The position numbers and the translations under genes were made by a program. This document shows, piece by piece, positions 1-8,245 of a stretch of 64,000 nucleotides of DNA. The notes below the pieces were generated by a model. That model had not been told where the DNA came from. It saw nothing but the letters and a program-made list of their open reading frames with translations, and ran no database searches. The stretch is from an uncultured Schlesneria sp. (GTDB lineage: Bacteria; Planctomycetota; Planctomycetia; Planctomycetales; Planctomycetaceae), in NCBI GenBank assembly GCA_903904835.1, contig CAIVEI010000070.1, positions 1 to 64,000 of the forward strand. The letters are read 5' to 3'. Position 1 is the first letter of the stretch; every line of letters starts with the position of its first letter.

Positions 1-31
1 CTTCCGCGTACTTTTGTTGCCAGAAATCCAT
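1..31 (-). CDS. Possible 5' end of a gene running off the window
   Basis: On the minus strand an ATG at 31-29 opens a frame reading MDFWQQKYAE before the window ends. An aromatic and charged start of this kind is compatible with a real protein, for instance a small-molecule methyltransferase, but ten codons cannot establish a family. It would diverge from the tRNA gene and belong to the chromosomal flank. Only the sequence left of the window could confirm it. Confidence 0.25.
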   Translation of the reverse strand, partial: MDFWQQKYAE

Positions 32-173
32 CGTCGACTGATCCTATGCAAGAGTTCGTTCGATCAAGCCGGGCGCGTGCGACCCGATTGTAACAAGCTG
101 CACCGCCGATGCGACCAACGGAAACCCCGAACCATTCCTGAAAAGGTCGCCATCCGCACCATTCGTATGATTT

Positions 174-197
174 CGTAGCATGGGCTTTAGCCCGTGC
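174..197. repeat. Dispersed palindromic repeat, copy 1
   Basis: A 24-base segment whose core is the palindrome GGGCTTTAGCCC flanked by CGTAGCAT and GTGC. The reverse complement occurs at 63596-63619 with one mismatch in the loop. Both copies lie in intergenic sequence outside the integrated elements, which suggests a dispersed host repeat of the REP or small-hairpin kind. Confidence 0.6.
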
Positions 198-353
198 AAC
201 TCCCGGCATCAGGAAACACCGATCCGTTCCCGAAAAACTCGCGAAACGCCAACCCCTGTCAACTTCGGGCTGATTGAATATGTTAAATATGCGGATTTTT
301 CAAAGACCCGCGATTTCTATGAAATCGTCCGAAATATCGAAATGACGCGAACC

Positions 354-381
354 TTGCGACGAACTGGATGGTCGCTATACT
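354..381 (+). promoter_or_regulatory. Promoter of the tRNA-Leu gene
   Basis: TTGCGA at 354-359 and TATACT at 376-381 are separated by 16 bases and match a sigma-70-like promoter. Transcription would begin near 388, about 28 bases before the tRNA. It lies on the chromosomal side of the insertion, so the tRNA stays expressed after integration. Confidence 0.55.
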
Positions 382-415
382 GTCCCCCCGCGCCTCATTC
401 AAACCGAGGCACCCA

Positions 416-499
<84 letters not shown>

Positions 500-514
500 A
501 ATCCTTGTGAGATA

Positions 515-543
515 ATGGCTTGTGGCGAATTCGCCCAAGCCAT
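515..543 (+). terminator. Hairpin after tRNA-Leu
   Basis: ATGGCTTG-t-GGCG pairs with CGCC-CAAGCCAT around an AATT loop, with one bulged T. A CTCTTTTT stretch follows about 20 bases later. It probably terminates the tRNA transcript after the native terminator was displaced by the insertion. Comparable hairpins follow the other two att copies (45059-45100 and 52684-52722). Confidence 0.55.
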
Positions 544-564
544 GTTTCACTTGGGATTCTCTTT

Positions 565-584
565 TTGGTAACAAATTGGTAACA
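565..584 (+). promoter_or_regulatory. Putative integrase arm-type sites, left end of element A
   Basis: TTGGTAACA occurs at 565-573 and again at 576-584, one helical turn (11 bases) apart. The same octamer TGGTAACA recurs as a pair with identical 11-base spacing at 44845-44863, just inside the other end of element A. The position between the att core and the integrase gene fits arm-type recombinase or excisionase binding sites. This is an inference from spacing and symmetry of location. Confidence 0.5.
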
Positions 585-610
585 ATGTTGCGGTGACATA
601 GGAGCCGCAC

Positions 611-1846
611 ATGGCCGGTCTTCAGCATCGAAACGGCAGTTACCGCATTCTTTTTCGCTACCAAGGCAAGCAGCATACGCTGACTCTCGGTGCGGTCACG
701 GAAGATGAAGCCGGGACCAAAGCAGCCCAGGTCGACTACCTTCTGATGCGGTTGAAACAGAAGCTGGCTGTACTTCCGCCGGGCATCGAAATTGTCGAGT
801 TCGTGCAGATGGACGGTCGTGTCCTGCCGCCCGCCTCGCCAGAAATTCAAAAGATCAATCTCACGGCTCTTCGCGACCAATATGTCGCGGCCCATCGAGC
901 TTCCCTAGAACCCAATACGCTCAAATGCATCCAGATTCATTTCCGGCATTTGGAAAAGCATTTCGGTGCTGCGTTTTGCATTTCCGATTTGCAACTCTCC
1001 GATCTTCAGGGGTACGTCAATCACCGTGCGAAGGCTGCTGGTCGCAACGGACGAAAACTGTCCACTGTTACCATTCAGAAGGAATTGGTAACGCTTTCCA
1101 CCGTCTGGAACTGGGGAGCGAAGATGAAACTCGTCGTCGGACCGTTCCCCAACGACGGCTTACGGTATCCGAAGACAACGGAGAAACCGGCATTCCAGAC
1201 ACGAGAAGAAATCAATCGTCGTGTCGCCGCAGGCGGTCTGACCGACGCCGAAAAGGCCGAGATGTGGGAATCGCTCTATTTGACAACCAAGGAGATTGAG
1301 AAACTCCTGAAATACGTCAAATCAAATGCCAGCAAATCATTCATCTATCCGATGCTGGTGTTCGCGGCACATACGGGGGCACGCCGGTCGGAAATCGTCC
1401 GCACACGCATCGCCGATTTGGATTTTGACGGGAAGAATGTCGTCATCCACGAAAAGAAGCGGGTTCGCGCCAAAACGACTACCCGGCGAGTACCTTTGTC
1501 GGCCTTTCTCATTGGAGTCCTGAAAAAGTGGCTTCAATCCCATCCCGGTGGCCTATACCTCTTCTCGATGGAAAACATGGTCGAACAAGGCAAAGCACAG
1601 GCGAGGCCAATAACGCTGGATGAAGCCCACATTCAACTCAAGCGAACCCTCGCCGACAGCGAATGGAAAGAGATCAAGGGCTGGCACTGCTTCAGACACA
1701 GCTTCGTCTCGGCGTGTGCGAGTCGTGGCGTCGATCAACGGCTGGTGCAGGCTTGGGCGGGACATATGTCGCCAGAAATGAGCAAGCGGTACGCTCACCT
1801 CTACCCAAGCACCCAGGCCGAAGCGATTGCTCGCGTTTTTGGCTGA
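611..1846 (+). CDS. int: Tyrosine recombinase/integrase of element A
   Basis: This 411-residue site-specific recombinase should integrate and excise element A at tRNA-Leu. The N-terminal half (about 80-200) is a SAM-like core-binding domain and the C-terminal catalytic domain carries R258 (TGARRSE), H359-x-x-R362 (HCFRHS), H385 (AGHMS) and nucleophile Y394 (KRYAHL). The ATG is preceded by TAGGAG at a good distance. The gene starts 111 bases from the tRNA 3' end and points into the element. It is clearly different in length and sequence from the element B integrase, although both use the same target. The catalytic set is complete, so it should be active. Confidence 0.93.
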   Translation: MAGLQHRNGSYRILFRYQGKQHTLTLGAVTEDEAGTKAAQVDYLLMRLKQKLAVLPPGIEIVEFVQMDGRVLPPASPEIQKINLTALRDQYVAAHRASLEPNTLKCIQIHFRHLEKHFGAAFCISDLQLSDLQGYVNHRAKAAGRNGRKLSTVTIQKELVTLSTVWNWGAKMKLVVGPFPNDGLRYPKTTEKPAFQTREEINRRVAAGGLTDAEKAEMWESLYLTTKEIEKLLKYVKSNASKSFIYPMLVFAAHTGARRSEIVRTRIADLDFDGKNVVIHEKKRVRAKTTTRRVPLSAFLIGVLKKWLQSHPGGLYLFSMENMVEQGKAQARPITLDEAHIQLKRTLADSEWKEIKGWHCFRHSFVSACASRGVDQRLVQAWAGHMSPEMSKRYAHLYPSTQAEAIARVFG

Positions 1847-1952
1847 TGAAGTCTGCGGAACCCGGCCATTTGGGACGCAGTTGGCTTTTGCTGTTTGGCG
1901 ACTCAGAAATATTGACTTGAGTCTCTATGAAATATGCAATAGTTTTTCTTAG

Positions 1953-2585
1953 ATGAAAAAAGCAAAACATCAGCCACAAAGCATTGAATCACAGATATTT
2001 GCCCGTATTCGCAGAAAAGGTCGATGTTCCGTTTTTGTTCCAGGGGATTTCCTCGATCTCGGAAATCGTCAAGGGGTCGACTTTGCTCTTCACCGCCTGA
2101 CCAAGAAGGGAACCCTGCGGAGGTTGGCGCGGGGTCTCTACGATTACCCGAAAGTGCATCCGAAACTAGGAACGCTGTCCCCGACGGTAGATGCCATCGC
2201 AGAGGCACTGGCGGGCCGCGATCGTTTACGCATTCAACCATCTGGCGCTTATGCCGCAAATCTTCTCCATCTTTCCGAACAAGTCCCCGCAAAAGCCGTC
2301 TTCCTTACCGATGGTCCGTCGCGACGGCTAAAGGTCGGCAAACAAGAAATCGTTCTCAGGCGAACTACTCCACGGGCAATGGCAGCGGCGGGACGGATGA
2401 GCGGCCTCGTTATTCAGGGGCTGAAATATTTAGGGCAGCAGCACGTAACGATGGAACGGATCGCTCCTCTACGAGAGCTGCTCTCGGAGAAGGACCGCAA
2501 ACAGCTCAAGCAAGACATGCCTTTGGCTCCGGCATGGATGCGCCCATTCTTGCAGATGGTGGCGGAAGGAAAGGAAAACGCATGA
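1953..2585 (+). CDS. AbiEi-like (DUF6088-type) antitoxin/regulator
   Basis: A 210-residue protein resembling the DUF6088/AbiEi-like group of type IV antitoxins. It has an N-terminal winged-helix region (about 10-60, with FVPGDFLDLG and ALHRLTKKGTLRRLARGLYDYP) and a conserved middle section around LSPTVDAIAEALAGRD and PSGAYAANLLHLSEQVPAKAVFLTDG. Such proteins normally repress their own operon and neutralise a nucleotidyltransferase toxin encoded immediately downstream. Here the downstream frame opens with a 4-base overlap but stops after 13 codons (2582-2623), so this looks like an orphan antitoxin. Family assignment rests on recognised motifs, not on a search. Confidence 0.75.
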   Translation: MKKAKHQPQSIESQIFARIRRKGRCSVFVPGDFLDLGNRQGVDFALHRLTKKGTLRRLARGLYDYPKVHPKLGTLSPTVDAIAEALAGRDRLRIQPSGAYAANLLHLSEQVPAKAVFLTDGPSRRLKVGKQEIVLRRTTPRAMAAAGRMSGLVIQGLKYLGQQHVTMERIAPLRELLSEKDRKQLKQDMPLAPAWMRPFLQMVAEGKENA

Positions 2586-2623
2586 GTCGATTGGCCGAAC
2601 GCAGTCGCGAGGAGCTTCTGTAA
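2582..2623 (+). pseudogene. Truncated start of an AbiEii-like partner
   Basis: An ATG overlaps the TGA of the preceding antitoxin gene (ATGA), the usual coupling in AbiEi/AbiEii-like operons. The frame reads MSRLAERSREELL and then a stop, where a nucleotidyltransferase toxin of several hundred codons would be expected. The convergent HigBA genes follow directly. I interpret it as the residual 5' end of a deleted toxin gene. The evidence is position plus start context, since 13 codons carry no family motif. Confidence 0.4.
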
Positions 2624-2644
2624 TCATCCAGTGCGGAATGACGA

Positions 2645-3001
2645 CTATACGATTTGCAGATCACCCGCCCCATGATGCCGAGTTCCGCGATGCGACAGAT
2701 CAAACTGATCGATCCTGACCGTTCCTTTGGGGAATTTCGCCAGAACCTCCAACTCACCGCCCAGGGCTGCAACTATTTTTTGCAGCGTCGAAATATGCAT
2801 GTCCGCTTGCTTTTCAAGTTTGGACAAGCTCGGTTGCTTGATGCCAAGCGCATCGGCAACCTGCTGCTGACTCTTGCCGGTCAGTTGCCGGACTTCGCTT
2901 AAGAGCAACTCTCCGAGCAATTCCTGAGTGCGGCGAGCCGCCTTGGCTTGCGTTTTCTTGGTGGTCGTCCGCTTGACGAGATCATCGAATGATTTGGCCA
3001 T
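2645..3001 (-). CDS. higA: XRE-family antitoxin (HigA-like)
   Basis: A 118-residue DNA-binding antitoxin with a Cro/CI-type helix-turn-helix at about 40-90 (GKSQQQVADALGIKQPSLSKLEKQ), followed by the HigA-like segment STLQKIVAALGGELEVLAKFP. It should bind the toxin encoded upstream and repress the shared promoter. The start lies 5 bases after the toxin stop, giving the toxin-first order typical of higBA. The C-terminal 20 residues, rich in His, Arg and Gly, are unlike the rest of the family and may come from a shifted or recombined 3' end. Confidence 0.85.
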   Translation of the reverse strand: MAKSFDDLVKRTTTKKTQAKAARRTQELLGELLLSEVRQLTGKSQQQVADALGIKQPSLSKLEKQADMHISTLQKIVAALGGELEVLAKFPKGTVRIDQFDLSHRGTRHHGAGDLQIV

Positions 3002-3006
3002 TGTGA

Positions 3007-3375
3007 TTACTCCTTACCCTTCTTTTTCGCTTTTAATACCGCCAGATGTGCATCGAATAATTCGTCCGCTTTGGCGATCAGTTGCTTGTAAAATCTTTTC
3101 TGGCCGACGCCCGACTTGTCGCCAGCAACCAGAAGCATCGCGGCACGTTCGGGATCAAACGCAAACGCAATCCGCATCACCTTGTCCGACGTGTCAGCAC
3201 GAAGCTCCTTCATGTTGGCATGCTTCGAACCATTCAGCGTATCCGCATGGGGCCTTGCCAGTCTCGGTCCCAAGAGTTTCAACAATTCCACTTTAGCGAT
3301 GATTTCGGCCTGGCCGTCTTCGTCCAGGTCGGCAAACCACTCGTCAAATTTATCGGTCGTCGCCACATTCCACAT
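3007..3375 (-). CDS. higB: RelE/HigB-family mRNA interferase toxin
   Basis: A 122-residue toxin of the RelE/HigB (Gp49-like) fold. Characteristic segments are LLGPRLARPHADTLNGSKHANMKELR (split as LGPRLARPHADTL and GSKHANMKELR) and VMRIAFAFDPERAAMLLVAGDK, followed by a helical basic C-terminus. Members cleave mRNA on the ribosome when their antitoxin is degraded. It is the first gene of a two-gene minus-strand operon with higA. Two 16-base palindromes just upstream (3385-3400 and 3410-3425) are probable operators. The pair probably stabilises the element. Confidence 0.85.
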   Translation of the reverse strand: MWNVATTDKFDEWFADLDEDGQAEIIAKVELLKLLGPRLARPHADTLNGSKHANMKELRADTSDKVMRIAFAFDPERAAMLLVAGDKSGVGQKRFYKQLIAKADELFDAHLAVLKAKKKGKE

Positions 3376-3384
3376 GAGTCAATC

Positions 3385-3425
3385 ATAGCCTGTGGGCTAT
3401 GTCCTGTCAATAGCTTTGAAGCTAT
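3385..3425 (-). promoter_or_regulatory. Twin palindromic operators upstream of higBA
   Basis: ATAGCC-tgtg-GGCTAT (3385-3400) and ATAGCT-ttga-AGCTAT (3410-3425) are two perfect 16-base palindromes of the form ATAGC-N6-GCTAT, 25 bases apart centre to centre. They lie 10-50 bases upstream of the higB start on the same strand. This fits cooperative binding of HigA or the HigBA complex and autorepression. Confidence 0.7.
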
Positions 3426-3482
3426 ATCATGTTTGTGTGAAAGAGAGCCAACTTCTTCTGCCAGCCCCCAAGAATCAAGCCG

Positions 3483-3767
3483 TCAACGCCCCTCATTTAA
3501 CTGGAAAGGAAGCAATCCTTCGCGTTGCAATCGCAGCAATTCGGCGTGACTGATCGCCCAACTGGCGTGCGCTCCACGGCCCGATCTCCGCTTTTCGGCA
3601 CGGATTCGCCCTAATCTTGCCCATTCACGGACCGTGAATTCGGACTTGCCAACGATCTGTGCAACCTGATCCGTGGAATACCATTCACGAATGGTCTGCT
3701 GTTCAACGAGGGTTAACAGCATCGATTCGATTCTTTCGAGGCGTTCGTCTATCGTCACGTTGCACAT
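3483..3767 (-). CDS. Small HTH_17/excisionase-like DNA-binding protein
   Basis: A 94-residue protein from the chosen ATG (upstream ATGs at 3776 and 3803 are possible). An N-terminal helix (IDERLERIESMLLTLVEQQ) precedes a MerR/excisionase-like winged helix: STDQVAQIVGKSEFTVREWARLGRIRAEKR, quoted here as STDQVAQIVGKS and FTVREWARLGRI. Such proteins act as recombination directionality factors or local repressors. It closely follows the small gene at 3787-4062 on the same strand, so the two are probably co-transcribed. The exact role in the element is unknown. Confidence 0.7.
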   Translation of the reverse strand: MCNVTIDERLERIESMLLTLVEQQTIREWYSTDQVAQIVGKSEFTVREWARLGRIRAEKRRSGRGAHASWAISHAELLRLQREGLLPFQLNEGR

Positions 3768-3786
3768 CCTTCCCATCGTGCGGTTG

Positions 3787-4062
3787 CTACATCTCCCGAC
3801 CACCGCGATCCAGTTGCTGCTGTTCTGTTTCCTGAACGACTTGTTCCAGAACCCCTTGATTCAATTCCGGCGTCGGCGTGTATTGGCCCGGTCCGTAAGG
3901 AGTGAACGCGGCCCCGTTGAAGAGTGCTTGTGCCATCTCCATCGCCCCTTGTGTGCCGAGCCGGGACAATTCCGCTCCGACCTCTGGCCCAATTTTTTCC
4001 AGTCCAGGAGCGATTGCCGTAATCGCTTCCTTCATGACGTCGAAAAAGTCTCGCTCTGCCAT
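3787..4062 (-). CDS. Small hypothetical protein upstream of the HTH gene
   Basis: A 91-residue product starting MAERDFFDVMKEAI; the longer frame back to 4158 lacks coding character. It has an amphipathic N-terminal helix, a Gly/Pro/Tyr-rich middle (PYGPGQYTPTPE) and a Gln-rich end (QETEQQQLDRGG). I recognise no domain. It ends about 20 bases before the start of the HTH gene at 3767 and is probably in the same operon. Confidence 0.5.
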   Translation of the reverse strand: MAERDFFDVMKEAITAIAPGLEKIGPEVGAELSRLGTQGAMEMAQALFNGAAFTPYGPGQYTPTPELNQGVLEQVVQETEQQQLDRGGREM

Positions 4063-4200
4063 GCCACACCGACCTTTCGTGAATGATGAAATCGTTGCTG
4101 ACCCCGGGCCGCACCGGTCAAGTGCAACGGCTTGTTCGGCGGTGCATCTCTCAAGCACGGCCCAGGATCAGCAACTTTGAATGCCCACATTTCGTGAGAC

Positions 4201-4704
4201 CTACTTTCGCTTCAGGATCAGCATCACATTAGGGCCATTGCCAGCGAATTCGCTCGGACGCCCCATTCCTGATTCATCAACGCAAAATCTCAATTGACCG
4301 CCCTTGAGTTCGTAGATCCCGTGCAGAGTACGATTTTCAAGGGAACCCCTGCTTGTGCCTGGGTCAACAGTACCAATGGCATTCTTGAAATCTATCTGCT
4401 TGGGCGACTTTGCCGAGTCCAGGCTGAAGGCAGCATTGAACTTTATGCCGCCGCACCAATGCGTGAACGTATCACCGGCGAAAGTGATATACTCTCCAGC
4501 GACTGTTCCCGATCCGCTGCGAGACTCACCAGCCATTACGATCCACTCGCCCTGGACGGAGTCCTTGTCCTGCTTGGATTGGATTCCGTTATCCGTTCCC
4601 CAGCTTGGCGATGGTGTGGATCTCGAACCGCAGCCGATTGCGAGAAACACCAGCAGTAAATACCAATTCGACAAAGCAGATTTCAGTGACATCTTCATTT
4701 CCAT
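4201..4704 (-). CDS. TIGR03067-type planctomycete lipoprotein
   Basis: A 167-residue putative lipoprotein. The chosen ATG is preceded by AAAGGAG. A signal sequence of about 20 residues ends in the lipobox LAIGC, so the protein should be anchored through that cysteine. The mature part carries the TIGR03067 pattern: GEWIVMAGE, YITFAGDTFT, SPKQIDF, GIYELKGGQLRFCVDE and RPSEF. This domain is strongly expanded in Planctomycetota and its function is unknown. It supports a planctomycete host and shows that the element is adapted to this phylum. Confidence 0.82.
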   Translation of the reverse strand: MEMKMSLKSALSNWYLLLVFLAIGCGSRSTPSPSWGTDNGIQSKQDKDSVQGEWIVMAGESRSGSGTVAGEYITFAGDTFTHWCGGIKFNAAFSLDSAKSPKQIDFKNAIGTVDPGTSRGSLENRTLHGIYELKGGQLRFCVDESGMGRPSEFAGNGPNVMLILKRK

Positions 4705-4821
4705 TTCTCCTTTTTCAGTGACATCGGTCAGGTCAACACTCTTGCTAATTTCGCTGCCGAACAACAAAGATCAGCAGCCGGTCAGGACGTTGCTGCGCTG
4801 GGGGTAGTCAGCGCACGTTCC

Positions 4822-6570
4822 CTACGCACATAAAACGACGACGAACCCCAAACTGATCAGTAGCAATATCAAGGACTCGGCGAAGACATTCGCCATCGCC
4901 TTGAACCGCTCCCCGCATCCTGGCTGCCCCGCCAGATTGCGTTCTTCGAAGTACCGGATGCGCGTCGTCCAAATGGGCAGCATTCCAGGTGTAAACGTGA
5001 TGACGATCCGATCCGACAACGCCAGGATTTCCGCAGGCTTGAGCAGGTACCGGCCTAGCTGCGACCAGTTACTGGACTCATTTGTCGAGTAACTAGAGCT
5101 ACCTTCTCCCTTGCTGGATGCTTGCCGCGAGGTTCCCGTGCTGGTTCCACCGCTGCTAACCACGATGGTCGATTCACCGAGTCGGTTGCTCACGTACTCC
5201 GCTGTCGGCAGGTCATTGATCCCAAAAAACACCTGACTTACATTGCTGAGCAATGTTTGGTCTTGTCCGTCCGGGAAAGACTTCCTGACCTGTGAAACCG
5301 ACTGAAAATAAAACTGGAGCCTGACGCCGTATCCACGGAACTTATCCACCGCATCGTCCAGAGCATCCATTTTCCCGAGACTCGCCGCTTCATCAAGAAT
5401 GAAATTGACGAGGCTCCGTTCCTGCAAACCGCCACGAATAACGGCCCGCAGTAGCGATCCAATCCACATCCGAAGCAATGGCGACTGTGCTCGCATATGC
5501 TCAGGAGGCAACACCAAATAGACCGTCAACTTCCCCCCGAGCAAATCGCCCGGGTTGAAACTGCTGGACTGCGTATTATCTGAAACGGCGAGCGTATCCA
5601 GAAACCGCAGGAAGCGGTTCGTTGTCGTCAACGTCGAAGAAAGCTCGCGGTCACGATATTGACTAAGTTGGCCCCCCATACGCGCAAGAAGTCCACCCCA
5701 GGCGTCGGAAGCACACATCAGCTTGATCGCCATTTCGAGTTTCGTAGGATTGGTGAGCAATGCCCGCACCGTCTGCAATGACCGATCACCGAATTCGCCA
5801 TAGTGAACGACGAGTGCAACCAGCGCCCCAATCCATGCTTCAGCGGAGTCCCCCCAGTGAGGTTCTCGCTCTTGCCCGTTACGCACCACCAGCGCTTCAG
5901 CTAAATCCCGGCATTCGTCGATTGCGACCGGCGACTCGCGATCAATGAATTCCAACGGATTGAATGCGTCCGGCTTCTGCGACACAACTTTGTAAGGATC
6001 AAGTACAACGACCCTGTGCCCAAACGCTTGCCGCCGATGTTCGGCAGTTTTCTGATACAGCTCCCCCTTGAAATCAACGACGACCGCCGACTCATTAGAC
6101 GTCAACAGAAACGGAATGACGCAAGACACACCCTTACCGACACCTGTCGGTGCAAAAACTGCTGTATGTACTGCGTTCGGCAGTCTCACCAGTTCCGAAG
6201 TTTGTCTCGGTGGTCGAAAGAACCGGATCGAATCCAAGAATTGCTTGGAAGCCTCTTTTGACGAAACCCGGAAGTCAAACAGATCACACTGTGCCTTGTT
6301 GAACGATGGCTTGATGCTATTCGTAACCCGCCCAATGATCGGCCCGCGCCACGCACCGAGCATTCCCGCATACCGCAAATCGTCGACGGTCGCCCATCGT
6401 GCGGTTCCGTAAGCGCTGTATTCTCCAAGTTTGCGTTTAGTAAAGTGGGCAAAGACCACTATGGCGATGCCGACATAGACCAACCCGCCCGTACACATTG
6501 ACACAATCACCAGGCAGAACGAATAGCCAATTATCGCCAGGATCAGCATCAAGCGAGACAGTATGTACAT
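4822..6570 (-). CDS. virD4: VirD4/TraG-type coupling protein
   Basis: A 582-residue inner-membrane ATPase of the type IV coupling protein family, which presents relaxase-bound DNA to a mating channel. Two N-terminal membrane helices lie at about 5-25 and 27-45. Walker A is APTGVGKG (140-147), Walker B is NFILDEAA (389-396), and TraG-like segments include VVDFKGELY, FNPLEFID and LPPEHMRAQSPLLRMW. An unusual hydrophobic segment closes the C-terminus (about 560-582). Element A also has a MobF relaxase but no VirB4, VirB6 or pilus genes, so transfer must rely on a channel encoded elsewhere. Confidence 0.9.
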   Translation of the reverse strand: MYILSRLMLILAIIGYSFCLVIVSMCTGGLVYVGIAIVVFAHFTKRKLGEYSAYGTARWATVDDLRYAGMLGAWRGPIIGRVTNSIKPSFNKAQCDLFDFRVSSKEASKQFLDSIRFFRPPRQTSELVRLPNAVHTAVFAPTGVGKGVSCVIPFLLTSNESAVVVDFKGELYQKTAEHRRQAFGHRVVVLDPYKVVSQKPDAFNPLEFIDRESPVAIDECRDLAEALVVRNGQEREPHWGDSAEAWIGALVALVVHYGEFGDRSLQTVRALLTNPTKLEMAIKLMCASDAWGGLLARMGGQLSQYRDRELSSTLTTTNRFLRFLDTLAVSDNTQSSSFNPGDLLGGKLTVYLVLPPEHMRAQSPLLRMWIGSLLRAVIRGGLQERSLVNFILDEAASLGKMDALDDAVDKFRGYGVRLQFYFQSVSQVRKSFPDGQDQTLLSNVSQVFFGINDLPTAEYVSNRLGESTIVVSSGGTSTGTSRQASSKGEGSSSYSTNESSNWSQLGRYLLKPAEILALSDRIVITFTPGMLPIWTTRIRYFEERNLAGQPGCGERFKAMANVFAESLILLLISLGFVVVLCA

Positions 6571-6644
6571 TGTGTGTTCCTTCTATCTGCCAAACGTGGG
6601 CACGCCATCGCGACGTGCCCACGCCGGAATTCCAGTCGAATGCT

Positions 6645-6929
6645 TCATTCCTCTTTGCTTGCCTTCATTGCTGATCGAACCGCAGCAATTCCAGCCACCA
6701 CAGCTCCTACGTCGTCGACCAGTCCGAAGGGACCGAGCAACGCCTCTGGAACGATATCGATAGGAGAGATGCAGTAGATTGCGCAGAGGATGGCGATGCA
6801 CCATCCGATGATCGGGAGCAAAAACGCTCGCAACTTGCTCTGTGGCAGGGAGAGTAAAACCACAAATGCTACGACCACAGCCGTACCGCATAAAAACATT
6901 GTCTGAATAAGACCAAAGATTCCTGTCAT
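6645..6929 (-). CDS. DUF1232 (YkvA-like) membrane protein
   Basis: A 94-residue protein with two hydrophobic helices (about 5-28 and 42-56) followed by the DUF1232 signature YCISPIDIVPEALLGPFGLVDDVGAV. The key motif is SPIDIVPE followed by LVDD. The function of the family is unknown. The start at 6929 is preceded by GAAGGG; a longer frame exists but is less likely. It lies 74 bases upstream of the coupling protein gene on the same strand and may share its transcript. Confidence 0.8.
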   Translation of the reverse strand: MTGIFGLIQTMFLCGTAVVVAFVVLLSLPQSKLRAFLLPIIGWCIAILCAIYCISPIDIVPEALLGPFGLVDDVGAVVAGIAAVRSAMKASKEE

Positions 6930-7131
6930 GATCAGCCCTTCACTTTTGAAATTTAATGGCACGTGTAACACCCATGCGAATTGCTTCTTTCACACCTTCA
7001 GCGACGATAGTTTTGAATGTGATCTTTGGTTTTCCCCCTTTCTCTGCGCGCACCGCGAACGCAAAACCAACAGGATTGGTCAATTCACAGACATTCGATC
7101 AGGCGATACTCCGCGCCTGAGAGCACTGCGG

Positions 7132-7950
7132 TCAGTCGGTGCGTTTTTTGTTTTTCGAGGCCATCACAGCCTGAAACGCTCGAATATCCATCGCCTGATC
7201 GCGGGCTTTTCTGACTTCACGGAGTGACTCACTAAGTGATTCATGCAAATCATCGAGTGACTGCCCAGCACCGCTGACAACGACTTTCACACCTGAAGAC
7301 GGCAATACGAAATTCACCCGCGACACCTTCACCGCTGGCTTGCTGCCACTGCGGCTTTTCTTTACGACGCGCGCCAGGTCGTCCCGACTGGTGATCCGAC
7401 CTGTCTGCCATTCCGCCAGCAATTCATGCTGACGTTGTTCAGAACATTTAGAAAATTCATTCCATTCCGTGATGCCAAGCAAGCCCGTTGCTGCCGCTTC
7501 CTTCACCGCAGGCACGCACCGTCCCAAGGAAAGAATGCGGCTCATCATCGCGGGCTTCCTGCCAATACGTTCGCCCAATTGCTCATCAGTGGCACCGGGA
7601 TTTCGCTCCTTCAACTGGCTGATACCGATATATTCTTCGTAGGCGCTGATTGCTCGCGTATGGATCGCGGTCTGAATCATGATTTCGAGTCGTCCTGACT
7701 CGTCGATCGGCTCATCCGTTATGCAGACCAGTACCTCAGCATCTGGCCCGCCTACCAATTGCGCACCAGCTTTTCTGCGATTCCCATCCTCCATCACATA
7801 GTCAGAAGAGCAGATGATCGCATTCACCGGACGCTTGAGGTAGGAACGGCCCAATTGTCGCAGTTCTTCCTCTGTGCCCATGTCTTTACGTATGTAGTGC
7901 GCTGCTTGTTTAAGCAGCCCGACTTTAATCATGAGAAATTTTCTGGCCAT
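7132..7950 (-). CDS. ParB/RepB-like DNA-binding protein
   Basis: A 272-residue protein with an N-terminal ParB-like segment (RRPVNAII-type start here as KRPVNAIICSSDYVMEDGNRR, key residues about 40-62) and a central KorB/ParB helix-turn-helix (LKERNPGATDEQLGERIGRKPAMMSRIL, about 118-145). The C-terminal part is basic with a short coiled coil. Relatives act in plasmid partition or regulation. No ParA is encoded beside it, so a regulatory or accessory role is as likely as partition. GAGAGG precedes the ATG. It heads a minus-strand run with the DUF1232 and coupling protein genes. Confidence 0.75.
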   Translation of the reverse strand: MARKFLMIKVGLLKQAAHYIRKDMGTEEELRQLGRSYLKRPVNAIICSSDYVMEDGNRRKAGAQLVGGPDAEVLVCITDEPIDESGRLEIMIQTAIHTRAISAYEEYIGISQLKERNPGATDEQLGERIGRKPAMMSRILSLGRCVPAVKEAAATGLLGITEWNEFSKCSEQRQHELLAEWQTGRITSRDDLARVVKKSRSGSKPAVKVSRVNFVLPSSGVKVVVSGAGQSLDDLHESLSESLREVRKARDQAMDIRAFQAVMASKNKKRTD

Positions 7951-8245
7951 GATTGACCTCTCGTTCTTTCTGGATGAATGAATCGTTTTGATTTCGATTG
8001 TTCCCGTCGCGAGTAACAGCTAATACCACCGACGCAAAAACAGATGGCCGAGATCACAAAAAAAATTCCGGTCTGAAAAATTCCTTGGTTGCACGTTCGT
8101 TTTCTCTTGTTTCCACTGGTTTCTGCCGCCGTCACCCGCCATTTGTTGTCACTCGAAAGCCTTGCCGTTAGACTGCATTCGAGATGTCAGAATCTTAACG
8201 GCAGTCCGGGAACGGTTTACCCACGTTGCCGAAAGTTGGCGAAAG

